Assembly (NCBI GenBank): GCA_015231795.1
Contig: JADGAX010000013.1
Span: forward strand, 1-48,493
Direction of reading: 5' to 3'
From: Alphaproteobacteria bacterium
GTDB taxonomy: Bacteria > Pseudomonadota > Alphaproteobacteria > Rhodospirillales > WMHbin7
DNA: 48,493 bases
The notes beneath the pieces are model-generated. The model had not been told where the DNA came from. It searched no databases and saw only the letters and a list, made by a program, of their open reading frames with translations. The translations under genes were made by a program, and so were the position numbers. This document shows positions 26,948 through 36,396 of this stretch, piece after piece (position 1 is the stretch's first letter; every line of letters begins with the position of its first letter).

Positions 26948-27502
26948 TCAAGCCTCACGCCACTTTATCGAGCAACCCATGCTGGGAATCTGCTCAAGCG
27001 GGCCTTGCCCACACTCGGCCACCAGCCGCATTGCCAGGAAAAGCTCTCTTTTCGAGTCGCCAGGGGCCGGGTTCTTGCCCGACGAATCGAGCCTACCCCG
27101 GTATTGAAGCTCGAATTTCCGGTTGAAGCCGAAGAAATCCGGCGTGCAGACGGCGTCGTAGGCTCTGGCCGTTTCCTGACTTTCGTCGATGACGTAGGGG
27201 AAGGAGAAGTCGTGTTTTCTAGAGAATATCTTCATGTTTTCAAAGGAGTCTTCGGGGTAGCGGCTGACGTCGTTGGACATGATGGCGATGCTGCCGACGC
27301 CCAGGCCAGCCAAGTCTTTGCAGTCGCGCGCCAGCCTGGGGGCGATGGCCTGGACATAGGGGCAGTGATTGCAGATGAACATCACCAGCAAACCATTGGG
27401 ACCCATGGCCCGGGCGGGGGTCCATATCTGGCCGTCGATGCCGGGCAGGCTGAAATCCGGGGTTTTCCAGCCGAAATTGCAGATGGGCGTGGAAATAGCC
27501 AT
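26948..27502 (-). CDS. Thioredoxin-fold / AhpC-TSA-like redox protein
   Basis: A 184-residue protein with the fold of the peroxiredoxin/thioredoxin superfamily, similar to small cytoplasmic 'thioredoxin family' proteins. The redox motif is C44-N-H-C47 (FICNHCPYV), preceded by the typical TPDFSLPGIDG strand and followed by SNDVSRYPEDS and a YVIDES segment. No signal peptide is present. AGAGAGG lies 6 nt before the ATG. The exact partner or substrate is unknown. It lies directly upstream of the yfgM operon on the same strand. Confidence 0.85.
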   Translation of the reverse strand: MAISTPICNFGWKTPDFSLPGIDGQIWTPARAMGPNGLLVMFICNHCPYVQAIAPRLARDCKDLAGLGVGSIAIMSNDVSRYPEDSFENMKIFSRKHDFSFPYVIDESQETARAYDAVCTPDFFGFNRKFELQYRGRLDSSGKNPAPGDSKRELFLAMRLVAECGQGPLEQIPSMGCSIKWREA

Positions 27503-27577
27503 GGCGTCCTCTCTTTTTTAACCATTCCGTTAATGAATCGCCGTAATCTGGAATGACGTCAAGAAAACGAGCTTCTC

Positions 27578-28558
27578 ATGTTGAACGACCCTCAAGCGAT
27601 CATCAGCGCGGTAGCGGGAAAGCCCGTGCGCACCGACGTGGCCCATGGGCTGAAGTCGGCCAGCGAGAAGACTGGGGTCAGTTTCGAATTCCTGGTCGCC
27701 GAGGCCACGCGGGAAAGCGGGCTTAATCCCAACGCCAAGGCGCCAACCACGTCGGCCAGGGGGTTGTTCCAGTTCACCAGCCAGACTTGGCTTGAGATGT
27801 TCAAGACCAACGGCGCCAAATACGGCCAGGGCGACTTGGCCAAGAAAATCCGGCGCAACGACGATGGCGTGCTGGAAGTCGGCGACGATGCGGCGCGCAA
27901 GACCATTCTGGGGATGCGCCAGGACCCCGAAATGTCGGCGCTGATGGCGGCGGAATACGCCAAGGTGAACGAAAAGCGCCTGGAAACCCGCCTGGGGCGC
28001 GAGGTCGGTCCCACGGAAGTCTACCTGGCCCACTTTTTGGGACCCAATGGCGCGGCGCGTTTCATCGGCGCTTCCGATAAGTCGCCTGGCAAGGAAGCCG
28101 CCAAGTTGATGCCTGCGGCGGCCAAGAACAATCATTCGGTTTTTTACGAGGGCAGCAGGCCGCGCACGGTGGCCGCCGTCTATGACCAGGTGCGCAACTC
28201 CATCGACGGAACGATTGACCGCTTGAACCGGGCCAGCGCAATGGCCGAAGCGCCGAAGCCCGAGGCCCAGCCCCCGCAGGCTGATCCGCAAAGAATCGCC
28301 GCCGCCCAGGCCGAAGCCGAGGCGCGTCACGACATGGCCCGCCAGGCTCTGGCGTCGCAACTGACGCCCGCCTCGTCTTCTCGGGGCGCCAATATGTTTG
28401 ACCCGTCGGAAAGTCAGCAGTACGGCAACGCCACGCCCCGGGTTTCCATGCCCATGCCGCCGCCTTTGGTGCGCCAGCCCCAGCCGCAGGCCCAGGCACC
28501 CGATGCCGGAGCGCTGGAAGTTCTGATGCGCCGTGTGCGCCTCTCCTTCCTGGGATAG
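27578..28558 (+). CDS. Lytic transglycosylase (SLT-like) with Pro/Gln-rich tail
   Basis: Predicted to cleave glycan strands of peptidoglycan. The SLT-like fold shows the catalytic Glu in ATRESGLNP (E46), then GLFQFTSQTW and VYLAHFLGPNGAARF. After about residue 200 the chain becomes a low-complexity Ala/Pro/Gln region (PKPEAQPPQADPQ, PPPLVRQPQPQAQAP) ending LRRVRLSFLG-like. There is no signal peptide, so export may be through another route such as a flagellar or type III apparatus, as for some alphaproteobacterial transglycosylases; this is inference. It is divergent from the thioredoxin-fold gene. Confidence 0.85.
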   Translation: MLNDPQAIISAVAGKPVRTDVAHGLKSASEKTGVSFEFLVAEATRESGLNPNAKAPTTSARGLFQFTSQTWLEMFKTNGAKYGQGDLAKKIRRNDDGVLEVGDDAARKTILGMRQDPEMSALMAAEYAKVNEKRLETRLGREVGPTEVYLAHFLGPNGAARFIGASDKSPGKEAAKLMPAAAKNNHSVFYEGSRPRTVAAVYDQVRNSIDGTIDRLNRASAMAEAPKPEAQPPQADPQRIAAAQAEAEARHDMARQALASQLTPASSSRGANMFDPSESQQYGNATPRVSMPMPPPLVRQPQPQAQAPDAGALEVLMRRVRLSFLG

Positions 28559-28621
28559 CAATTTTCTCGAATTCCCGCCCGAGTCGTGCTACTAGATGGC
28601 CGATACTCTAAGGGGGTTAGG

Positions 28622-29320
28622 GTGAGCAAGGACATCGTCAGCAGTCTGGAAGGCATACGCCTGTTGTCGGGCCTCTCGCGCGAGGAGCGCGAGGCGGCCG
28701 AACGCCAATGCTCGTGGAAGCGTTATCGGGCGGAAGAGCAGATCCTTGATCGCGACAGCGATACCCGCGACGTCTTCTTCGTCGTTTCGGGCAAGGTGCG
28801 CATCGTCAACTACTCGCTGTCCGGGCGCGAGGTCACCTTGGGCGACGTGGCGGCTGGCGGTCACTTCGGCGAATTGGCGGCCCTTGACGGCGATCCTCGC
28901 TCGGCCAGCGTGATGGCGCTGGAAGATACGGTGGTGGCGGCCATGCCGCCCGATTATTTCCTGCGCCTGATCCACGCCCATCCGGAATCGACGCTGTTCA
29001 TTTTGCAAAGCCTGTCTCGCATCGTGCGCCGTTCGACCGAGCGCATCATGGATCTATCGACGCTGGGCGCCAACAACCGCGTCCATGCCGAGTTGCTGCG
29101 TTTGGCCAAGAGCGCAGCCAAGGGGGCCAATCAGGCCGTCATATCGCCCATTCCCGTGCATAGCGACATCGCCAGCCGGGTCAGCACCACGCGCGAGACC
29201 GTGGCTCGCGTGCTGAACGAATTGGCCCGCGAGGGCATCGTCAAGCGCGAGAAGGAAGCGCTGAAGGTGCTGGACATCGACGCCCTGGAAAGCCTGGTCA
29301 TCGAAGTGCGCGGCGAGTAA
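28622..29320 (+). CDS. Crp/Fnr-family transcriptional regulator
   Basis: A 232-residue cyclic-nucleotide-responsive regulator. The N-terminal cNMP-binding domain (about 15-130) holds the phosphate-binding cassette FGELAALDGDPRSASV, in which the Arg-Ser-Ala needed for cAMP contact is present. A long dimer helix follows, then a C-terminal winged helix (about 160-225: HSDIASRVSTTRETVARVLN). There is no Fe-S cysteine cluster, so it is CRP-like rather than FNR-like. The start is a GTG with TAAGGGGG 5-6 nt upstream; an in-frame ATG-type start 12 codons earlier is poorly placed. A near-consensus CRP site lies 52 bp past the stop, before a small membrane-protein gene. Confidence 0.9.
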   Translation: MSKDIVSSLEGIRLLSGLSREEREAAERQCSWKRYRAEEQILDRDSDTRDVFFVVSGKVRIVNYSLSGREVTLGDVAAGGHFGELAALDGDPRSASVMALEDTVVAAMPPDYFLRLIHAHPESTLFILQSLSRIVRRSTERIMDLSTLGANNRVHAELLRLAKSAAKGANQAVISPIPVHSDIASRVSTTRETVARVLNELAREGIVKREKEALKVLDIDALESLVIEVRGE

Positions 29321-29371
29321 TCCCCCTAATTTTATAGCGGAATATACGAAAATATCTTAAGTCGCCCCTCT

Positions 29372-29387
29372 TGTGACGGGCGTCACC
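29372..29387 (+). promoter_or_regulatory. CRP-type binding site
   Basis: TGTGA-CGGGCG-TCACC matches the CRP consensus TGTGA-N6-TCACA at 9 of 10 fixed bases. It lies between the Crp-type gene and the small membrane protein, about 80 bp before the latter's start. Confidence 0.6.
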
Positions 29388-29466
29388 GCATCCTACGTGG
29401 AAATTTGGCAATGTTGCTTTACGGCAATCGTGCCGGAAGGGCCGCCGGGCGGCCAAGGAGGAAAAG

Positions 29467-29568
29467 ATGTCAGCAACATGGAAGGCGTTTGCGTTAGCAG
29501 TCCCCCTCTCGTTGATGATGCTCCTTTTCTCCTGGCCGCGGATGGCGGGCCTTTTCGATCCGTTCTGA
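29467..29568 (+). CDS. 33-residue single-span membrane protein
   Basis: A short gene well supported by its signals: AAGGAGGAAAAG immediately before the ATG, a CRP-type site upstream and a strong terminator 33 bp after the stop. The product is a single hydrophobic helix (FALAVPLSLMMLLFSWP) with one Lys near the N-terminus and an Arg after the helix. No homologous family was recognised. It may act as a regulatory micropeptide of a membrane complex, but there is no direct evidence for a partner. Confidence 0.7.
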   Translation: MSATWKAFALAVPLSLMMLLFSWPRMAGLFDPF

Positions 29569-29600
29569 ACTCTTCCTCTCTTCCCCTCTCGAAACTCAAA

Positions 29601-29629
29601 CGGGCCGGTTCATCCGGCCCGCTTTTTTT
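29601..29629 (+). terminator. Rho-independent terminator
   Basis: An 8-bp stem CGGGCCGG/CCGGCCCG with a 5-nt loop is followed by seven T. It closes the small membrane-protein transcript and overlaps the end of the converging SET gene. Confidence 0.85.
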
Positions 29630-30048
29630 CAAGCGGCGGAAGGGCCGCCGGGGAACCACAAGGTCATTTGATAATCGATGGTGATTTCCTCGCCTTCAGA
29701 GATGTCGCGCACGGCGAAGAGATCGAGCAGGCTTTCGTCGATCAGGCGGTCGAAATCGGCATTGGGGTTGTTCGAATGGTTGCACAGGCTGGTATAGCCC
29801 AGCGTGACGCCGGCGCGACCCTTGCGGCTGTACAGATCTTCTTCCGTGGTATCCTTTTCCCACATGAAGACATAGGTAAAAAGAATGCTTTCGTCTGTCT
29901 TGGCGCGATCCCATTCGGGAATGACCAGTACGGGCGAACGCTCGATCAATTCCCCCTTCTTGATGGGTTCCGCCGCAACGATCCCCCGGCCCCTTCCTTC
30001 AAAAACGACGATCTTCACCTTCTTGCGCATATCACTTGTTGCAAGCAT
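29629..30048 (-). CDS. Bacterial SET-domain protein
   Basis: A protein of about 139 residues consisting almost entirely of a SET fold, the lysine-methyltransferase domain. The signature LCNHSNNPNA and the closing GEEITIDYQ are present, and the N-terminus has the usual GRGIVAAEPIKKGELI. No pre-SET zinc cysteines are seen. The ATG chosen has AGGGG 5 nt upstream; an ATG eight codons earlier has none. The substrate is unknown; bacterial members may methylate proteins or be relics of lateral exchange. Confidence 0.82.
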   Translation of the reverse strand: MLATSDMRKKVKIVVFEGRGRGIVAAEPIKKGELIERSPVLVIPEWDRAKTDESILFTYVFMWEKDTTEEDLYSRKGRAGVTLGYTSLCNHSNNPNADFDRLIDESLLDLFAVRDISEGEEITIDYQMTLWFPGGPSAA

Positions 30049-30113
30049 GTAGTCCCCTGGGCGAAATGACATATCGCCAACAAGCTAGGGGGAATCACTT
30101 AGCCTCGCAAGAG

Positions 30114-30383
30114 TTAAAGACGCTCGTCTTTTCTGTGGCTTAGCTTCAGAAAGAGGATGGTTCCCGCCAGTCCCAGGGTGACCAGATTGGCCAGGATAAT
30201 GGGCCAAGCGCCCAGGATCAGGCCATAGACCAGCCACAGGGCCACGCCCAGGGTGAAGGACAGGAACATGGTCAGCGAAATGTCGCGCGTCGAGCGCGTT
30301 TTCCAGGTTTTCACGACCTGGGGCAGGAAGGCCAGGGTGGTCAGCATGCCCGCCAGCATGCCGACGAAATCGAGCAAGGTCAT
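30114..30383 (-). CDS. SemiSWEET-type transporter
   Basis: An 89-residue three-helix membrane protein of the MtN3/SWEET/PQ-loop group. SemiSWEETs dimerise into a six-helix sugar facilitator. The PQ-loop motif is seen in LAFLPQVVKTWKTRST, with ISLTMFLSFTLGVALW as the second helix and a third helix ending FLKLSHRK. Its start overlaps the stop of the upstream HD-GYP gene as TGATG, which indicates translational coupling. The substrate is not evident from sequence. Confidence 0.87.
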   Translation of the reverse strand: MTLLDFVGMLAGMLTTLAFLPQVVKTWKTRSTRDISLTMFLSFTLGVALWLVYGLILGAWPIILANLVTLGLAGTILFLKLSHRKDERL

Positions 30384-31666
30384 CAGGCCACCTCGAAATA
30401 GGGCCGGGTCAGGATGCGCGCCGCCTCCTCGACCGAGGGGTCTTCACGCCCGCCATAGTCGGTGTGCAGCTTGGGGGCCAGCTTGGCGAAGATGGCCAGA
30501 AGTGTGGGATCGAAATGACTGCCAGCGCCCCGGTCCATGATGGCCAGTGTTTCCTCAAGTCCGAACGCCTTCTTGTAGGGACGCGCCGAGGTCAGGGCGT
30601 CGAAGACGTCGGCAATGGCGAAAATGCGTGCGCCAAGGGGAATGTCATCGCCCGCCAGCCGGTGCGGATAGCCCGATCCGTCGAATTTCTCGTGATGCGC
30701 CTCGACGATCTTGGCGGCTTCCGCCAGCCAGCTTGACCGGCGGACGATATCGACGCCATGCGCGACATGGGTCTTCATGATGGCGAATTCGCTTTCGTCC
30801 AGGCTTGCGGGCTTCAACAGAATTGTATCCGAAATGGCGATCTTGCCGACATCGTGCAGGAAAGATCCCTTGATCAGTTCGCGGATTTCATTCTGCGCCA
30901 TTCCGGCCATTTCGGCCAGCCTGACGGCATAGATGGTCACCCTGAAATTATGCGTATGCGTATCGCTGTCGCGCTTGGCGATGGCGCTGCCCAGCACTTC
31001 CAAAGTCTGGATGTTGGCGTGCAGAAGTTCCTGGCTAAGCGCGATCAGCCCGCGATTTTGGGCGCGGATGATCGGATACAGCAGCAGGGCGGTTGCCAGA
31101 ACCGACAGGATGACCATGGACAAAGTGGTGGTCAGAAGTTCGGAAATTTCGGCCATGCGCCTGGGGCTGACCTCATAGACGCCTTCGAAATAGCCCAGCA
31201 ATTCGCCCTTCCCGCCGCGCAAGGGGGTCAGCGCCTGGATGAACAGCCTGTCGTCAATGGTGCGTTTGATGTACCAGGTCGAGTCGCCCTTCGGAAATTG
31301 GTGCTTGTTGCTTTTGAGGGAACGCTCGACCCATTCCGAGCCGGGAAGGACGGCCTCGGCCACCTTGTCGCGGTCGGTGTCGTACAATTCGGCGACGATG
31401 AAATTTCCCTCGGAAAGATTCCTGTGCTGGCCCAGAAAAGTCTCAAGATCCTTGGCAATGTCCGACGCCGACGTCATTTCCCTTAAAGGGGCGTGCCTGG
31501 CGGCTTCGGGGGCGAAGGCCCTGGCCTCGGCCGTAACGCTGTCCACAATGGCTTCGTCGATCTTCTCGAGTTCGTAATAATAGACGGCAACGCCCAGCGC
31601 GCTGGCTATCAAGACGGCGCCAAGGCAAAGCCTTAGGATCAGGTTGCGGTGCAAATGGCTGGTCAT
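30383..31666 (-). CDS. Membrane HD-GYP cyclic-di-GMP phosphodiesterase
   Basis: Predicted to hydrolyse cyclic di-GMP. An N-terminal helix (about 9-30), a periplasmic sensory region (about 31-185) and a second helix (SMVILSVLATALLLYP) precede the HD-GYP domain from about residue 225. The metal-binding HDVGKIAI is near 270 and the GYP motif HHEKFDGSGYP near 322; TSARPYKKAF follows. All catalytic motifs look intact. It is coupled to the SemiSWEET gene and counters the two GGDEF enzymes in the window. Confidence 0.92.
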   Translation of the reverse strand: MTSHLHRNLILRLCLGAVLIASALGVAVYYYELEKIDEAIVDSVTAEARAFAPEAARHAPLREMTSASDIAKDLETFLGQHRNLSEGNFIVAELYDTDRDKVAEAVLPGSEWVERSLKSNKHQFPKGDSTWYIKRTIDDRLFIQALTPLRGGKGELLGYFEGVYEVSPRRMAEISELLTTTLSMVILSVLATALLLYPIIRAQNRGLIALSQELLHANIQTLEVLGSAIAKRDSDTHTHNFRVTIYAVRLAEMAGMAQNEIRELIKGSFLHDVGKIAISDTILLKPASLDESEFAIMKTHVAHGVDIVRRSSWLAEAAKIVEAHHEKFDGSGYPHRLAGDDIPLGARIFAIADVFDALTSARPYKKAFGLEETLAIMDRGAGSHFDPTLLAIFAKLAPKLHTDYGGREDPSVEEAARILTRPYFEVA

Positions 31667-31740
31667 ATGGGCCTGTGATCTCCTAACAGGGCCGCATATT
31701 ACAGATTTTAAATGAATGAGCGATGAATAACCTCGCAGGG

Positions 31741-34221
<2,481 letters not shown>

Positions 34222-34357
34222 TGGATCGAAATCCCCATTCCCCTGGTGCGGCGACAGTTTAGTTGGAATTTTTTGAAGAACAAGCTCAGCTAGCTATAGG
34301 AATTTCCAGTGTCATAGGGTAAAATGGCACAATGCAACATACAAACAGTGTGAAAAC

Positions 34358-34699
34358 ATGACCGAGTTGGCCGATTTGAAACCCCAGGAAGTTCTTGAGC
34401 TGATCGAAAGCGATAATGTGCTGCTGGTCGATGTGCGCGAGATGTCCGAATATTCCGCCAAGCACATCAAGGGCAGTCTGTTGTTGCCGATGTCGGTGTT
34501 CGATCCCGAAGATTTTCCACTTCTGAAAGGGGCTAAAGTGGTGCTGATCTGCGCGCTTGGCAAACGGTCGGTGGCGGCGGGCAAGCAACTGCTGCAGGAA
34601 GGCGTTTCTTTACCGCTCTATAATTTGGAGGGCGGCATCAAGGCCTGGGGTGAGGCGGGGCTGCCGCTTGTTCTGGCGCCCGAGGATTATTCTATTTGA
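34358..34699 (+). CDS. Single-domain rhodanese-like sulfurtransferase
   Basis: A 113-residue cytoplasmic rhodanese domain with the substrate Asp in VDVREMSEY and the active-site Cys65 in LICALGKRS, ending with the usual NLEGGIKAWGEAGLPL. The active loop CALGKRS has the basic residues of sulfur transferases. The ATG follows GTGAAAAC, a weak ribosome-binding site. The next gene begins shortly after the stop on the same strand and may be co-transcribed. Confidence 0.9.
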   Translation: MTELADLKPQEVLELIESDNVLLVDVREMSEYSAKHIKGSLLLPMSVFDPEDFPLLKGAKVVLICALGKRSVAAGKQLLQEGVSLPLYNLEGGIKAWGEAGLPLVLAPEDYSI

Positions 34700-34781
34700 C
34701 CCTGGGCGAAAGTCGGTCAGCATGGCGCTGCAAGGCTGGGCGACCTCTCGCATCGGCCAAAAAATTCACATTGCGGTCATA

Positions 34782-35915
34782 ATGCCCAAGACCCTGGTCA
34801 TAGATAACGATCCCGACTTCGAAGCCCTGTGCCGTCTGCCCAGCCATGTCGGCAACGAATATGTTTTCGCCAGCAACGACGAGGCGGCGCGCCAGCATTT
34901 GATGAATGCGCAGGACCTGGATATTGCGCTGGTCAGCGTCGATTCCTCCAGCTTGGGCGGATTGGATCTGTTCAAGCAACTGTCCGGCGTGAAGGTGCGC
35001 ATTCCCCGCATCGCCTTGCTGTCGTCGCGTGATTTGGAAACGGCGCGCAAGGCGATGAATGACGGCGCTGCCGACTTCCTGGTCAAGCCGGTGAGTTTCG
35101 CCGATCTGGAAGGCACGATCGAGCGGGTCTTCAAGACCTGCGAGGAGCGCAGGCTGGCCTGGCGCAACGAAGCCAAGCTGTCGGCCATTCAACGCGAGAT
35201 CAACATCGCCGAGGAAATTCAGCGGCGCATTTTGCCGTCGCAGTTCGACGGTGGCTTGGGCTATTCGCTGTTTGCCCGTCTGGCCTCGGCCAAAAGCATG
35301 AGCGGGGATTTCTACGACATATTCGAATTGCCCGAAGGAAAGCTGGGATTGGTGGTGGCCGACGTGTCGGGCAAGGGCATCCCGGCCGCCTTCTTCATGG
35401 CGGTCGCCAGAACGCTTCTCAGGGCCACCGCCATGACGGTGCATAGCCCGGCGGAGTGCATGGCCCAGGCCAACGCCGTTCTGTGCCGCCATGACATTCC
35501 CAACATGTTCGTCTCGGCCTTCTACGGCGTCTTCGATCCCAAACAGTGGACCCTGGTTCATGCCAGCGCCGGACATCAGCCGCCCTTGCTGATTTCAAGC
35601 GACGGAACCGTCGGCGAGTTGCAAGGCGTCGATGGCTTGGTCCTGGGGGTCAGCGAGGATTTTCCCTACAGCGAAGCCGTGTTGAATCTGCAACCCGGCG
35701 ACGGGCTGGTCATCTATACGGATGGCCTGAGCGAGGCGTTCGACCGCAAACGCAACCAGTTTGGCGAGGAACGCGCGCTGGCCATTCTGGCGGGACTTCC
35801 CGCTGGAACAGGTGCGGAGGGGATCGTGGACGCCCTGTTTGCCGCCCAGGAGGATTTCATGGCGGGCGCCGAGCGGGCCGACGACACGACCGTACTGGCG
35901 CTTAGGCGCGAATAG
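34782..35915 (+). CDS. Response regulator with RsbU-type PP2C phosphatase output
   Basis: A receiver domain (about residues 1-120: KTLVIDNDPDFEAL, phospho-Asp in LVSVD, GAADFLVKP with the conserved Lys) is linked by a helix (INIAEEIQRRILPS, typical of RsbU proteins) to an SpoIIE/RsbU-type phosphatase (SMSGDFYDIFELPEGKLGLV, ADVSGKGIPAA, ASAGHQPPLL, DGLSEAFD, DDTTVLAL). Such proteins dephosphorylate anti-sigma-factor antagonists in general-stress or partner-switching pathways. I start at MPKTLVID because the receiver fold begins there; an ATG 20 codons upstream (34722) is possible, and neither has a good ribosome-binding site. No anti-sigma partner is adjacent. Confidence 0.87.
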   Translation: MPKTLVIDNDPDFEALCRLPSHVGNEYVFASNDEAARQHLMNAQDLDIALVSVDSSSLGGLDLFKQLSGVKVRIPRIALLSSRDLETARKAMNDGAADFLVKPVSFADLEGTIERVFKTCEERRLAWRNEAKLSAIQREINIAEEIQRRILPSQFDGGLGYSLFARLASAKSMSGDFYDIFELPEGKLGLVVADVSGKGIPAAFFMAVARTLLRATAMTVHSPAECMAQANAVLCRHDIPNMFVSAFYGVFDPKQWTLVHASAGHQPPLLISSDGTVGELQGVDGLVLGVSEDFPYSEAVLNLQPGDGLVIYTDGLSEAFDRKRNQFGEERALAILAGLPAGTGAEGIVDALFAAQEDFMAGAERADDTTVLALRRE

Positions 35916-36001
35916 CCAAATTTATAAGGGATAATGGGTGGCTTGAATCGCCATTGCCCCCATCCATGTCTAAGGGACACCTCATGCCGGGGAGTTCCGC
36001 C

Positions 36002-36388
36002 ATGAAACATCTCATTTCAGCTTCCGCCGTCTTAAGCCTTGTTCTGCTAAGCCTGTCTCCGACGATGGCCGCCGAAGCTCCCGCCATGACCGGCGAGAGC
36101 GCCATGGGCAAGGTCATGGTCGATGCCAAGGGCATGACGCTTTATTGGTTCGACAACGACATGGGCGGAAAATCCGCCTGCAACGGCCCCTGCGCCGTCA
36201 ACTGGCCGCCTTTGACGGCACCCGCCGGAGCGGTGCCCATGGGCGATTGGTCTGTGATCATGCGCGATGATGGCGCAGCGCAGTGGGCCTATAAAGGCAA
36301 GCCTTTGTACCGCTGGCTTAAAGACATGAAGCCGGGCGATGTGACCGGCGACGGCTTTAACGGCAAGTGGCACATTGCAAAGCCGTGA
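36002..36388 (+). CDS. Secreted repeat-type protein (COG4315-like) with signal peptide
   Basis: A 128-residue periplasmic or surface protein. The signal peptide (MKHLISASAVLSLVLLSLSP, cleavage after TMAA) precedes a conserved tandem pattern TLYWFDNDMGGKSACNGPC, then VNWPPLTAP and WAYKGKPLYRWLKD, which are typical of the short 'secreted repeat of unknown function' family. The two cysteines lie in the SACNGPC segment. Function is unknown. GGGGAG lies about 9 nt before the ATG. It converges with the periplasmic-sensor diguanylate cyclase gene. Confidence 0.85.
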   Translation: MKHLISASAVLSLVLLSLSPTMAAEAPAMTGESAMGKVMVDAKGMTLYWFDNDMGGKSACNGPCAVNWPPLTAPAGAVPMGDWSVIMRDDGAAQWAYKGKPLYRWLKDMKPGDVTGDGFNGKWHIAKP

Positions 36389-36396
36389 TGTGAGTT

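Noticed and set aside
29373-29684. Longer 103-codon frame overlapping the micropeptide
   Set aside because: It lacks a ribosome-binding site, runs through the terminator and has random-like composition; the 33-codon frame has all the signals.
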